A stretch of 64,000 nt of DNA from Streptomyces lienomycini (GTDB lineage Bacteria > Actinomycetota > Actinomycetes > Streptomycetales > Streptomycetaceae), in the NCBI RefSeq assembly GCF_027947595.1, contig NZ_CP116257.1, positions 1,054,001-1,118,000 on the forward strand. The letters are read 5' to 3'. Of the stretch, positions 7,362 through 16,418 are shown one piece after another. The notes beneath the pieces were generated by a model. The model had not been told where the DNA came from. It saw nothing but the letters and a program-made list of their open reading frames with translations, and made no database searches. A program made the translations under genes and the position numbers. How positions within the stretch are numbered: position 1 is the first letter of the stretch; the number at the start of each line of letters is the position of its first letter.

Positions 7362-9074
7362 CTACGGCAGCGCGTGCACGTGGGCTCCCACGGCGCTGGA
7401 CCAGCCGTTGCCGGCCGTCGCGTCCCAGTTGGTGGACCAGGTCATCGCGCCCCGCAGGCCGGGGTACGTCTTCGACGGCTTGAAGGAGCCGCAGTTGGTC
7501 GCCTTGGTGAGGCAGTCCAGAGCGGCGTTGACCACCGACGGGGAGACGTAGCCGCCGCCCGCCGCACGGGTGGAGGCCGGCAGTCCCAGGCCGACCTGGG
7601 ACGGGGCGAGGCCGCCCTCCAGCTGGATGCAGGCCAGGGCGGTGAGGAAGTCGACCGTGCCCTGGGCGTACACCTTGCCGTCGCAGCCCAGCATCGTGCC
7701 GCTGTTGTAGTACTGCATGTTGACGACGGTGAGGATGTCCTTCACGTTCAGCGCGGTCTGGAAGTAGCCGCCCTGCGTCGACTGCATGTCGATGGTCTGC
7801 GGGGCCATCGTCAGGATCATGTCCGGGCCGGCCTTCGCCGACAGGGCGTGCAGGGCCTGGGTCATGTACGTCGGGTTGAGGCCGTTCTCCAGGTCGATGT
7901 CGACGCCGTCGAAGCCGTACTCCTGCATGACCGAGTAGACGGAGTTGGCGAAGTTCGTCGCGGAGGAGGCGCTGTTCACCGAGACGGTGCCCTTCTCGCC
8001 GCCCACCGAGATGATGACCTTCTTGCCCGCGGCCTGCTTGGCCCGCACGTCCGCCTTGAACTGGTCGACCGTGTAGCCGCCGAGCCCGGCCGAGTCGAGG
8101 TTGAACGTCACGGCGCCCGGCGTCGTGGTCGCGTCGGCGAAGGCCACCGCGATGATGTCGTACGCGGCCGGCACGTCGGAGATCTTCTGGACCGTCGCCC
8201 CGTTGTTGAAGTTCTGCCAGTAGCCGGTCACCGCGTGCTTGGGCAGGTCGCCGCCGTTGCCGCCGCCGTCGTCCGGCGCCGTGGTGCGGGCCGTGACCGC
8301 CGCCGACTTCGCCGACTCACCGGCCGTGTTCACCGCCGTGACCTGGAAGGAGTACGAGGTCGAGGCCGCCAGGCCGGTCACCGTCGCCGAGGTGCCGGTC
8401 ACCGCCGTCACCTTCGTACCGTCGCGGTAGATGTGGTAGCCGGTGGCGCCCGAGACCGTGTTCCAGGCGAGCGAGGCGGAGTTCGGCGTCGTACCGGAGA
8501 CGCTCAGACCGGCGGGTGCCGAGGGGACCGTCGGGTCGGGGTCGCCGCTGCCGCCGCCACCGTCGGGGCCGAAGACGGACAGGTCGTCGACGTAGTAGGC
8601 CGACTGCCCGTACCAGCCGTGGGTGTACACCGAGACCGACGTCGTCGAGGAGCCGGTGGTGAACGTCGTCGTCAGCTGCTTCCACGCGGCCGAGTCCGGG
8701 GTCCACGTCGACACGTCGGTGGTGCCGGTGCCCGTGACGCCCAGGTAGGCGTACCCGCCCTGCACCCAGGCGCTCAGCGTGTACGTCGAGTTCGGCTTGA
8801 CCTTCACCGCCTGGGCGCAGCGGGCGTTGTCCTGCCCGGCGGGCGTCGCTTTGAGCGCGGCCGAGCCGCCGTGGGCGGGGGAGGAGACGGTCGTACCGCT
8901 GTTCGCGGAGCACGTCCAGTCGCTGAGGCCGGCTTCGAAACCGGCGTTCCTCGCGTTGTTCACGTCCGCGGCCGATGCCTGGCCGACGGCCGTGACCGAG
9001 AGGGCGAGGGCGGCGGTGACTGCTCCCGCCCAGAACTTCGTCCGTCTGCCGAACCGTCTGTGCACGCGCTCCAT
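7362..9074 (-). CDS. chiA: Secreted GH18 chitinase with N-terminal CBM and FnIII domain
   Basis: A 570-residue secreted enzyme that hydrolyses chitin. Order of parts: signal peptide with twin basic start and an AQASA-type cleavage region near residue 35; a carbohydrate-binding module (about 40-165) with two Cys; a Gly-rich linker; a fibronectin III domain (VPSAPAGLSVSGTTPNS onward); and a GH18 catalytic domain starting at KHAVTGYWQNF. The catalytic DGVDIDLE motif, whose last Glu is the acid, is present near residue 390, with MTMAPQ and the C-terminal AMTWSTNWD also conserved. ATG 9074 has GGAGG 8 bases upstream. Domain order and neighbours fit S. coelicolor ChiA (from memory). The upstream DasR-type operator suggests control by N-acetylglucosamine. 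Confidence 0.93.
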   Translation of the reverse strand: MERVHRRFGRRTKFWAGAVTAALALSVTAVGQASAADVNNARNAGFEAGLSDWTCSANSGTTVSSPAHGGSAALKATPAGQDNARCAQAVKVKPNSTYTLSAWVQGGYAYLGVTGTGTTDVSTWTPDSAAWKQLTTTFTTGSSTTSVSVYTHGWYGQSAYYVDDLSVFGPDGGGGSGDPDPTVPSAPAGLSVSGTTPNSASLAWNTVSGATGYHIYRDGTKVTAVTGTSATVTGLAASTSYSFQVTAVNTAGESAKSAAVTARTTAPDDGGGNGGDLPKHAVTGYWQNFNNGATVQKISDVPAAYDIIAVAFADATTTPGAVTFNLDSAGLGGYTVDQFKADVRAKQAAGKKVIISVGGEKGTVSVNSASSATNFANSVYSVMQEYGFDGVDIDLENGLNPTYMTQALHALSAKAGPDMILTMAPQTIDMQSTQGGYFQTALNVKDILTVVNMQYYNSGTMLGCDGKVYAQGTVDFLTALACIQLEGGLAPSQVGLGLPASTRAAGGGYVSPSVVNAALDCLTKATNCGSFKPSKTYPGLRGAMTWSTNWDATAGNGWSSAVGAHVHALP

Positions 9075-9116
9075 CGAAGCCTCCGGTGGGGGAGTGGGAG
9101 GGAAACTGACGTACAA

Positions 9117-9164
9117 GGTGGTCCAGACCAATTGAGGGTGTCAAGAGGTAGGTACGGACCAATA
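9117..9164 (-). promoter_or_regulatory. DasR-type operator (dre) and chitinase-promoter direct repeat
   Basis: TGGTCCAGACCA at 9119-9130 is a near match to the core of the known DasR element (ACTGGTCTAGACCACT). In addition GGTCCAGACCAATT (9120-9133) and GGTACGGACCAATA (9151-9164) match at 11 of 14 positions and start 31 bases apart, the paired direct repeat known from streptomycete chitinase promoters. It lies 43-90 bases upstream of the chitinase start. Confidence 0.8.
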
Positions 9165-9403
9165 GGAAGAGGGGGTGCGGGGGCCGTCGACCGCACGGTC
9201 GGGGCGCCGGCGCCCCGGCGAATGTTCAACCTGCCCCGGTTTGACGCACCTTGTGCAACGCAAGTTGTTCCAGAGCTACAGAAACGCTGTTCTCCGGTCA
9301 CAGACGCGTGGATACAGTGCTCAGGTAGTCACGCAGTGAAGTCATCCGGGTGTGCCGGAGTAGCGCCGGCGGACCGACGGGCATGGGAGACGGGGAGCCG
9401 CGC

Positions 9404-10306
9404 GTGCCAACTGCCATTGCCGTGACCAGTGCCGATCTGGCGCTGCCGCCGCAGGACGAACGGACGCTGCCCGCGGCCGTGCTCCAGGACGTCGACCGAC
9501 GCCCCCTGGAACAGGTGCTGGCCGAGGTCCAGACCCTGGTCGACCAGCACGGACACGTGATCGTGGTGTGCTCCCGGGCCGTCCCGCCGAGCGTGGAACG
9601 ACGGCTGCACACCGTCCGCGCCCTCCTGGAGACCGACCGCGTCGCCCTGTTCCGCCCGCCCCTCCCGCCGCTCGGCATCGCCGTCCTGGCCCGCCAGTTG
9701 CGCCAGCTCGCCTCCTGCGATCTCAGCCCCGGCGTCCTCGCCTCCGCCGGACGGCTGCTCACCCACTACCTCCACGCCGGCGCCCTGCTCGGCTCCGTCG
9801 CCCGCCTCGACCACGTCCCCGTGGGCCTGAAGGCGCACGCCAGGTCCTGGGTGCCCGGCAGCCAGTTCGGCGTCGTGGCGCACCCCGTGCCGCAACTGGT
9901 GCGGGTCGGCCCCGGAGCCGCCCTGGAGGGACCCGAGTTCGGAACCTGGCTGCTGGTCGCCAAGGGGCAGCTCCCCTCCGACTGGGTCACCGGCACCCTC
10001 GCCCCCTCCTGGCGCGTGCAGGGACTGCGCGAGACGGCCCTGCCCGCCGAGTCGCCCGGCTGGTGGGGGACCGGGCGGCTGACCGAGTTCTGCGCCTACC
10101 TCCCCGACCTCTCGGTCCTCTACCAACTGGTCGCGTCGGTGCGGCAGAGCACCTGCCACTGGTGCGGCATCGACGTCATCGGCGACCGCTGCGTCTTCTG
10201 CTCCGCCACCCCGCCGGTGTACGAGGACGGCTCCGACCGCGCCCTCGGCCACCGCCGCGAACCCGCCCTGGGCCCGCGCCGTGAGAGACGAGCCCTGACT
10301 GGGTAG
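9404..10306 (+). CDS. Conserved Tad-locus protein with C-terminal Cys4 zinc ribbon
   Basis: About 300 residues, first gene of the pilus locus. No catalytic family recognised. The middle is a helical/beta mixture with VIVVCSRAVPPSVERRL and PPLPPLGIAVLARQL; near the C terminus CHWCGIDVIGDRCVFC provides a CXXC-X7-CXXC zinc ribbon. Start GTG 9404 has GGGGAG at the ideal distance; ATG 9383 and GTG 9350 are in-frame alternatives. The ribbon and position suggest a cytoplasmic structural or regulatory protein of the pilus system, which is inference. Confidence 0.65.
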   Translation: MPTAIAVTSADLALPPQDERTLPAAVLQDVDRRPLEQVLAEVQTLVDQHGHVIVVCSRAVPPSVERRLHTVRALLETDRVALFRPPLPPLGIAVLARQLRQLASCDLSPGVLASAGRLLTHYLHAGALLGSVARLDHVPVGLKAHARSWVPGSQFGVVAHPVPQLVRVGPGAALEGPEFGTWLLVAKGQLPSDWVTGTLAPSWRVQGLRETALPAESPGWWGTGRLTEFCAYLPDLSVLYQLVASVRQSTCHWCGIDVIGDRCVFCSATPPVYEDGSDRALGHRREPALGPRRERRALTG

Positions 10307-10394
10307 GTCCGTACCGCCCCGCCCCGTCCGCCCGACAGCCGACTCGACCGGTCGATCCGGTCCGACCGATTCCCCCAATGAGGTTGCACGGCCC

Positions 10395-11102
10395 ATGAAT
10401 TCCCGTCAGCGCCGCGGCGTCATCCTGCTGATCCTGTCGGTCCTCTGCGCCCTCGGCGCGTTCGCCGGCGTGCTGTCCGTCATCAACGACGTGAAGTCCG
10501 AGGTCGGCCCCGAGGTCACCGCGTACCGGCTGAAGTCCGACATCGAGCCCTACACGGAGCTGGGCGCGGGGCAGTTCGAGAAGATCGGTATGCCCGAGCG
10601 CTGGCTGTCCGAGAACGCCGTCACCGACCTCTCCCAGGTGCGCGGGAAGATAGCCGTGACCAGGCTGAAGGCGGGCTCGCTGCTCCAGAGCGACATGATC
10701 GTCGACGCCCCCGCCCTGCGGCCGGGGCAGCAGGAGGTCGCCATCATGATCGACGCGGCGACCGGTGTCGCCGGGAAGATCACCCCGGGCTCCGCCGTCA
10801 ACGTGTACGCCACCTTCGAGGGACAGCGCGAGGGCGACCCCGACCAGTCCAGGATCATCGTGACCAACGCCAGGGTCATCGACGTCGGCGAACTCACCTC
10901 GCTGGAGCCCGACGAGAACAGCCGCGACCGCGAGCCCACCGACGCCGTCCCCATCACCTTCGCCCTGTCCACCATCGACGCCCAGCGCATCACCTACGCC
11001 GAGTCGTTCGCCCGGCGCGTCAGGCTCGCGCTGGTGGCGCCCGGCGGTGACTCCACGGTCCCGGACAAGGACCGGACGTACGAACTCGCGAAGGACAAGT
11101 GA
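10395..11102 (+). CDS. cpaB: CpaB/RcpC-like Flp pilus assembly protein (SAF domain)
   Basis: A 235-residue protein with an N-terminal membrane anchor (GVILLILSVLCALGAFAGVLSV) and an SAF-type domain (YRLKSDIEPYTELGAGQFEKI onward, then IAVTRLKAGSLLQSDMIV), the layout of CpaB proteins. In Gram-negatives CpaB sits in the periplasm with the secretin; in Gram-positives it is exported and probably stabilises the pilus in the wall. ATG 10395. The next gene's ATG follows eight bases after the stop, so the two are likely cotranscribed. Confidence 0.85.
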   Translation: MNSRQRRGVILLILSVLCALGAFAGVLSVINDVKSEVGPEVTAYRLKSDIEPYTELGAGQFEKIGMPERWLSENAVTDLSQVRGKIAVTRLKAGSLLQSDMIVDAPALRPGQQEVAIMIDAATGVAGKITPGSAVNVYATFEGQREGDPDQSRIIVTNARVIDVGELTSLEPDENSRDREPTDAVPITFALSTIDAQRITYAESFARRVRLALVAPGGDSTVPDKDRTYELAKDK

Positions 11103-11109
11103 GAACCGT

Positions 11110-12402
11110 ATGGCCACGAGGATCCTCCCGGCAGTCGGCGACCCGGACGCCGTACGGTCCCTCACGACGCTGCTCAGCCAGCTCCCGGACGCCGAACCGG
11201 TCGCCCCCGTCGCCGACTCCACCCAGCTCGTCGACACCCTCGCCCGCCTCGCCGCCGAGTCCGTCGACGAACTGCCCGAGGTCGTGATCGTCCACGAGCG
11301 CATCGGCCCGGTCCCGGCCCTGGAACTGATCCGCGAGGTCGCCCTCCGCTTCCCGGCCGTCGGCGTCGTCCTCATCACCTCCGACCCCGGCCCCGGCCTC
11401 TTCCAGGCCGCCATGGACTACGGCGCCCGCGGCCTGGTCGCCCTCCCGCTCGGCTACGAGGAACTCGCCAGCCGCGTCCAGGCGGTGGCCCAGTGGTCGG
11501 CCGGCGTACGCCGGCACCTCGGCAGCGCCGTCGACGTGTTCACCGGCACCGGCGGCACCGTCGTCTCCGTCAGCGGCGCCAAGGGCGGCGTGGGCACCAC
11601 CCTGACCGCCGTCCAACTCGCCCTGGCCGCCCAGGCGTCCGGCCGGTCCACCGCACTGCTCGACATGGACCTCCAGACCGGTGACGTCGCCTCCTACCTC
11701 GACGTCCAGTTCCGCCGCTCGGTGGCCGACCTCGCCGCCATCACCGACCTCTCCCCGCGCGTCCTGGCCGACGCCGTCTTCCGCCACGACAGCGGCCTCG
11801 CCCTGCTGCTCGCCCCCGGCGACGGCGAACGCGGCGAGGAGGTCACCGACCGCGCCGCCCGCCAGATCGTCGGCGCCCTGCGCTCCCGCTACGAGGTCGT
11901 CGTCATCGACTGCGGCGCCCAGCTCGGCGGGGCCGGCGCGGCCGCCGTGGAGACGGCCGACACGGCGCTGCTGGTCACCACCCCCGACGTGGTCGCCGTA
12001 CGGGGCGCCAAGCGCGCGGTGCGGATGTGGGACCGGCTGCAGATCCGCAAGGCGGAGGAGACGACCGTCGTCGTCAACCGGCACACGCGCGGTACGGAGA
12101 TCCAGCCCGCGCTGATCCAGCGGATCACCGGCACGGCCATCGCCGCCACCACCGTCCCCGCGGCCTTCAAGGAACTCCAGGGCGCCGTCGACGCGGGCCG
12201 CGTCCACGAACTGGACGCCAGGAGCACGGTGAAGCAGGCCCTGTGGGCCCTCGCGGGCGAACTCGGCCTGGCCGGCGCCCCCGAGGGCGGCCGGAAGGGC
12301 CACGGCCACGGCCGCGGTCACGGCCGCTTCCGCGGTGACCGGGGCGACCGGGGCGACCGGGGCGCGGCCGGCTTCCGGCGGCGGAAGGACGGTGCGGGGT
12401 GA
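11110..12402 (+). CDS. CpaE/TadZ-like atypical ATPase of the Tad pilus
   Basis: A 430-residue protein: an N-terminal receiver-like domain without obvious phosphoacceptor function (about 1-130), then a MinD/ParA-type ATPase domain. The P-loop reads KGGVGTTLTA near residue 158: the signature Lys is present but the usual Walker Lys is Thr, as is typical for CpaE/TadZ. Downstream MDLQTGDVASYLD and VVIDCGAQ are the remaining ATPase motifs. TadZ proteins place the pilus machine at a cell site. The C-terminal tail is rich in Gly-His-Arg with GDR triplets. ATG 11110; the ATG used by the longer open frame (11047) lies inside cpaB. Confidence 0.85.
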   Translation: MATRILPAVGDPDAVRSLTTLLSQLPDAEPVAPVADSTQLVDTLARLAAESVDELPEVVIVHERIGPVPALELIREVALRFPAVGVVLITSDPGPGLFQAAMDYGARGLVALPLGYEELASRVQAVAQWSAGVRRHLGSAVDVFTGTGGTVVSVSGAKGGVGTTLTAVQLALAAQASGRSTALLDMDLQTGDVASYLDVQFRRSVADLAAITDLSPRVLADAVFRHDSGLALLLAPGDGERGEEVTDRAARQIVGALRSRYEVVVIDCGAQLGGAGAAAVETADTALLVTTPDVVAVRGAKRAVRMWDRLQIRKAEETTVVVNRHTRGTEIQPALIQRITGTAIAATTVPAAFKELQGAVDAGRVHELDARSTVKQALWALAGELGLAGAPEGGRKGHGHGRGHGRFRGDRGDRGDRGAAGFRRRKDGAG

Positions 12403-12824
12403 ACGGACGGCGCGGGACGAGCGGGTTACCCGGCCGGTCCCGGCTGCGAGGCCGGGACGGGCAGAGCGGCCAGGTCACCATCGAGTTCCTCGGCATGACG
12501 CCGGTGATCATCGCGACGCTGGTGGTGCTGTGGCAGCTCGTACTCGTGGGATACACGTACACCCTCGCGGGGAATGCTGCGGACGAGGCGGTACGGGCGG
12601 CGACGGCCGCCGGTCGCGGGGCACGGCAGGGGGCCTGCCAGGACGCGGGCCTGGACAAGCTGCCGGGCGCGTGGGAGGGAGGTGCCCGGGTGGACTGCGG
12701 CACCGCGGGCGGCTACGTCACCGCCGACGTGCGCATCGACGTCCCCCTCCTCTTCCCGGGCACCGTCAGCTTCCCGTTCACCGTGCACGGCCACGCGGGG
12801 GCCGTGGAAGAGGAGGACGACTGA
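12399..12824 (+). CDS. TadE-like pseudopilin
   Basis: A 141-residue protein with a class III prepilin-type leader: SGQVTIEFLG, expected to be cut after Gly with Glu at +5, followed by a hydrophobic helix (MTPVIIATLVVLWQLVLVGYTYTLAG). The C-terminal part has two Cys that could pair. TadE-like proteins are minor pilins of the Tad system. GTG 12399 overlaps the stop of the preceding ATPase gene by four bases (GTGA), implying translational coupling. Confidence 0.85.
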   Translation: MNGRRGTSGLPGRSRLRGRDGQSGQVTIEFLGMTPVIIATLVVLWQLVLVGYTYTLAGNAADEAVRAATAAGRGARQGACQDAGLDKLPGAWEGGARVDCGTAGGYVTADVRIDVPLLFPGTVSFPFTVHGHAGAVEEEDD

Positions 12825-12825
12825 C

Positions 12826-13188
12826 ATGCCGTACCTCCGCCGCGGCCGCCCGCGGGACCGGGGCCAGGTGGCCATCGAGTACCTCGGCTTCCTGCCGATC
12901 CTGATCGTCGTCGGCATGGCCGTCGTACAGCTCGGCCTCATCGCCTACACCGCCCAGCAGGCCGGCACCGCCGCCCGCGCCGGGGCGCGCAGCGCCTCGC
13001 TGCGGGAGAGCGCCGCCGAGGCCTGCGCGGCCGCCGTCAGCAGCTGGCTGGCCGACGGCACCGACTGCCCGCCGTCGTACGGCGGCGACGAGGTGACCGT
13101 GACCGCCACCGTCGACATCCCCTCGATCGTCCCCGGCTGGGACTTCGGGGACGCCACCCGGACCGCCACCATGCCGCTGGACCACTGA
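12826..13188 (+). CDS. TadE-like pseudopilin (second copy)
   Basis: A 120-residue protein starting at ATG 12826, one base after the stop of the first TadE gene. RGQVAIEYLG is the leader site (cut after Gly, Glu at +5), followed by a hydrophobic helix and AGTAARAGARSASL, typical of TadE. Two Cys in the C-terminal region (about residues 67 and 82). It is likely a second minor pilin acting with the one upstream. Confidence 0.85.
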   Translation: MPYLRRGRPRDRGQVAIEYLGFLPILIVVGMAVVQLGLIAYTAQQAGTAARAGARSASLRESAAEACAAAVSSWLADGTDCPPSYGGDEVTVTATVDIPSIVPGWDFGDATRTATMPLDH

Positions 13189-13207
13189 CCCGAGGAGCCG
13201 ACGACGC

Positions 13208-14545
13208 ATGAGCCTGCGCGCACGCATCCACTCCCCCGAGGAGCACGGCAGCCGGGGCGAGGACGCACACCTCGTCGCCTCCTACCGGGCCAAGCTCCTG
13301 GAGGAGATCGACCTCGCCGAGATGAGCGCGCTCGCGATGGCCGAGCGCCGGGCCCGCCTCGAACGGGTCCTCGGGCACATCATCAGCCGCGAGGGACCCG
13401 TCCTGTCGACGGTGGAACGCTCCCAGCTGATCCGCCGGGTCGTCGACGAGGCCCTCGGCCTGGGCATCCTGGAACCGCTGCTGGAGGACGCGTCGATCAC
13501 GGAGATCATGGTGAACGGCCCCGACGCGATCTTCGTCGAGCGCGGCGGCCGCGTCGAGCAACTCCCGCTCCGCTTCGCCTCCAACGACCAGCTGATGCAG
13601 ACCATCGAGCGGATCGTCTCCACCGTCAACCGCCGCGTGGACGAGTCGAACCCGATGGTCGACGCCCGCCTCCCCTCCGGCGAACGCGTCAACGTCGTCA
13701 TCCCGCCGCTCTCGCTGACCGGCGCCACCCTCACCATCCGCCGCTTCCCGCGCTCCTTCACCCTGTACGAGCTGATCGGCCTCGGCTCGCTCGACGAGAA
13801 CATGCTCCACCTGCTGGCCGGCCTGGTGCAGGCGCGCTTCAACATCATCGTCTCGGGCGCCACGGGCACCGGGAAGACGACCCTCCTCAACGCCCTCTCC
13901 GGGCTGATCCCGGAGACGGAACGCATCATCACCATCGAGGACTCGGCCGAGCTCCAGCTCCAGCAGGCGCACGTCATCCGCCTGGAGTCCCGCCCGCCCA
14001 ACGTCGAGGGCCAGGGCCGGGTCACCATCCGCGACCTCGTCCGCAACTCGCTGCGCATGCGCCCCGACCGCATCGTCGTCGGCGAGGTCCGCGGCGGCGA
14101 GTCCCTGGACATGCTCCAGGCCATGTCGACCGGCCACGACGGCTCCCTCGCCACGGTCCACGCCAACAGCGCCGAGGACGCCCTGATGCGCCTGCAGACG
14201 CTGGCCTCGATGTCGGACGTCGAGATCCCCTTCGTGGCCCTGCACGACCAGATCAACAGCTCCGTCGACGTCCTCGTCCAGCTCACCCGCTTCGCCGACG
14301 GCGCCCGCCGCATCACCGAGATCGCCCTGCTGGCCAGCCACGGGGGCGAGCCGTACCGCCTGGCCACGGTCGCCCGCTTCCACGCCCGCCCGATGACGGC
14401 CGACGGCCGCGTGCACGGCGCCTACGAGTACCACCCCCTCCCGCACCGCACCGCCGAGCGCCTTTACATGGCGGGCCAGCCCGTTCCGCAGGCCTTCGGC
14501 GTGGCCCACGCCCCCGACCAGCTCACCACCCGAGAAGCCAGGTAG
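13208..14545 (+). CDS. cpaF: CpaF/TadA secretion ATPase
   Basis: A 445-residue hexameric-type traffic ATPase that powers Flp pilus assembly at the inner face of the membrane. Visible motifs: Walker A GATGTGKTTLL near residue 218, Asp box DSAELQLQ, Walker B IVVGEVRGGE, and a His box around THANSAEDAL. The N-terminal domain contains DASITEIMVNGPDAIFVE, a signature of the CpaF branch. ATG 13208 after GAGGAG. It precedes tadB by ten bases. Confidence 0.93.
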   Translation: MSLRARIHSPEEHGSRGEDAHLVASYRAKLLEEIDLAEMSALAMAERRARLERVLGHIISREGPVLSTVERSQLIRRVVDEALGLGILEPLLEDASITEIMVNGPDAIFVERGGRVEQLPLRFASNDQLMQTIERIVSTVNRRVDESNPMVDARLPSGERVNVVIPPLSLTGATLTIRRFPRSFTLYELIGLGSLDENMLHLLAGLVQARFNIIVSGATGTGKTTLLNALSGLIPETERIITIEDSAELQLQQAHVIRLESRPPNVEGQGRVTIRDLVRNSLRMRPDRIVVGEVRGGESLDMLQAMSTGHDGSLATVHANSAEDALMRLQTLASMSDVEIPFVALHDQINSSVDVLVQLTRFADGARRITEIALLASHGGEPYRLATVARFHARPMTADGRVHGAYEYHPLPHRTAERLYMAGQPVPQAFGVAHAPDQLTTREAR

Positions 14546-14555
14546 GACCCGCCCG

Positions 14556-15500
14556 ATGGAACTGGAAACGCTCGTCACGCTCACCACCGGCATCACGCTG
14601 CTGACCTGCGTCCTGGCGGTCATCGGCCTGCACTCCTACGCCGCCGGCAAGGCCCAGCGCGCGGCCCTGGTCGACCGCCTCACCGCGGCCGGGCAGACGG
14701 CGGCGACCGGACGCAGGCGCCGCTTCGCGGGGCTGGACCGCCGCCTGCGCCGCACCGCACTGGGCCGGAACCTCGAACTGCGCCTGTCGGCGACCGGCCT
14801 GGACGTGACCCCCGGCGAGTTCTTCGCCTACCTGCTCGCCGCGGTCGCCGGCCTGTGGCTGATCGGCCAGGCGGCCCTCGCCCCCTTCTTCGGCCCGCTC
14901 GCCGGACTGCTCGGCATCGGCGTCGCCGTCCAGTTCCTCACCTGGCAACGCCAGAAACGCATCGAGAAGTTCATCAACCAGCTCCCCGAACTCGCCCGCA
15001 TCCTCGCCAACGCCACCCAGGCCGGCCTCGCCCTGCGCACCGCCATCGGCATGGCGGCGGAGGAACTGGAGGCCCCGGCCGGCGAGGAACTCGGCAAGGT
15101 GGCCGACCAACTCGCCATCGGGGCCTCCATGGACGACGCCCTCGGCGAACTCGCCGACCGCCTCCCCTCCCGCGAGCTGGTCGTCCTGGTCACCACCCTC
15201 GTCCTGTCCAACCGCGCGGGCGGCCAGGTCGTCAGCGCCCTGCGCAACCTGACGGAGACCCTGGAGGAGCGCAAGGAGACCCGACGCGAGGTCCGCACCC
15301 AGCTCTCCCAGGTCAGCATGACGTCGTACGCCGTGCCCGTGCTCGGCGTCGGCTCGTTGTTCCTGATGAACGGGGTGAAGGACGGCGCACTGGAACGCAT
15401 GACGGGCTCCTCGGCCGGCCAGGCGGCGGTGATCGTCGCCTTCGCGCTCTACGCCGTCGGGTTCGTCCTCATCCGCCGCCTGTCCCGCATCGACGTCTGA
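14556..15500 (+). CDS. tadB: TadB pilus assembly membrane protein
   Basis: A 314-residue GSPII_F-type platform protein with membrane helices at the N terminus, around residues 90-130 and at the C terminus. The cytoplasmic GSPII_F block includes QLPELARILANATQAGLALRTAI and DALGELADRLPSRELV. Together with TadC it forms the inner-membrane platform that the CpaF ATPase acts on. ATG 14556; the next gene begins 15 bases after the stop, behind GAGGAG. Confidence 0.9.
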   Translation: MELETLVTLTTGITLLTCVLAVIGLHSYAAGKAQRAALVDRLTAAGQTAATGRRRRFAGLDRRLRRTALGRNLELRLSATGLDVTPGEFFAYLLAAVAGLWLIGQAALAPFFGPLAGLLGIGVAVQFLTWQRQKRIEKFINQLPELARILANATQAGLALRTAIGMAAEELEAPAGEELGKVADQLAIGASMDDALGELADRLPSRELVVLVTTLVLSNRAGGQVVSALRNLTETLEERKETRREVRTQLSQVSMTSYAVPVLGVGSLFLMNGVKDGALERMTGSSAGQAAVIVAFALYAVGFVLIRRLSRIDV

Positions 15501-15515
15501 GAGGAGGAGACGCGC

Positions 15516-16418
15516 ATGCAACTCCCCCTGCCCGGAGTGCTCCTGGCGTTCCTCATGGCCCTGGCCGTCTGGGGCGCCTTCGCCGGCATCCGCATGTACC
15601 GGGCCGACGCCAAGCTCCCCGACGACCTCGCCCTCGCCCTGGAGGTCGGCGCCACCCGCACCGGCGCGGCGCACTCCCTCATCGACCGCATGGGCATGCG
15701 CTACGCGCCCGCCGTGCTGCGCCTGATGGGCCCGGCCCTGGTCGCCAGGTACCGCCGCCGGATCGACCTGGCCGGCAACCCCGGCGGCCTCACCATCGAC
15801 CGCTACGCCGCCCGCCGCGCGGTCTACGGGTTCCTCGGCGCGGTCGGCTTCCTGGTCTTCGCCCTGCGCGGCCAGTACCTGGTGGCCCTCCTCCTGCTGG
15901 CCTTCGGCGCGTTCTGGACGGAGGTCGGGATCTGGTCGGCGATCCGCATCCGCAAGGACGTCATCGAGCGCACCCTCCCCGACTTCCTGGACGTCCTCGC
16001 GGTCGTCGTCAGCGCGGGGCTCGGCTTCCGCCAGGCCCTGGACCGGGTGGCGACGCGCTACGAGGGTCCCTGGGCCGACGAACTGCGCATCACCCTGCGC
16101 CAGATGGACCTGGGCATGAGCCGCCGCGAGGCCTTCACGGAGCTGCGCCGCCGCAACGACTCCGAGCAGGTGGCGATGTTCGTGACGGCACTCCAGCAGG
16201 GCGAGGAACTGGGCGCCCCCATCGTCGACACCCTGGTCTCCCTGGCCAAGGACATGCGCCGCACCGACGCCCAGAACGCCCGCCGCAAGGCCGCCCGCGC
16301 GGTCCCCAAGGCCACGATGATGATCACCACCTTCATGGTCCCGGCCACGATGATCCTCCTCGGCGCGGGCCTGATCCTGGGCTCGGGCACGGACTTCGGC
16401 ACGATCACGGGCGAGTAG
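15516..16418 (+). CDS. tadC: TadC pilus assembly membrane protein
   Basis: A 300-residue GSPII_F-type membrane protein, partner of TadB. The core DFLDVLAVVVSAGLGFRQAL and the later QQGEELGAPIVDTL plus RRKAARAVPKATMMI are well-kept TadC features; helices lie at the N terminus, centre and C terminus. ATG 15516. It is the last gene of the continuous block; a 330-base gap separates it from the pilin. Confidence 0.9.
   Translation: MQLPLPGVLLAFLMALAVWGAFAGIRMYRADAKLPDDLALALEVGATRTGAAHSLIDRMGMRYAPAVLRLMGPALVARYRRRIDLAGNPGGLTIDRYAARRAVYGFLGAVGFLVFALRGQYLVALLLLAFGAFWTEVGIWSAIRIRKDVIERTLPDFLDVLAVVVSAGLGFRQALDRVATRYEGPWADELRITLRQMDLGMSRREAFTELRRRNDSEQVAMFVTALQQGEELGAPIVDTLVSLAKDMRRTDAQNARRKAARAVPKATMMITTFMVPATMILLGAGLILGSGTDFGTITGE

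Noticed and set aside
6795..9425. An 876-codon open frame on the plus strand
   Set aside because: It overlaps the membrane protein in another frame and the chitinase in antisense. The translation is Arg/Gly-rich without domains.
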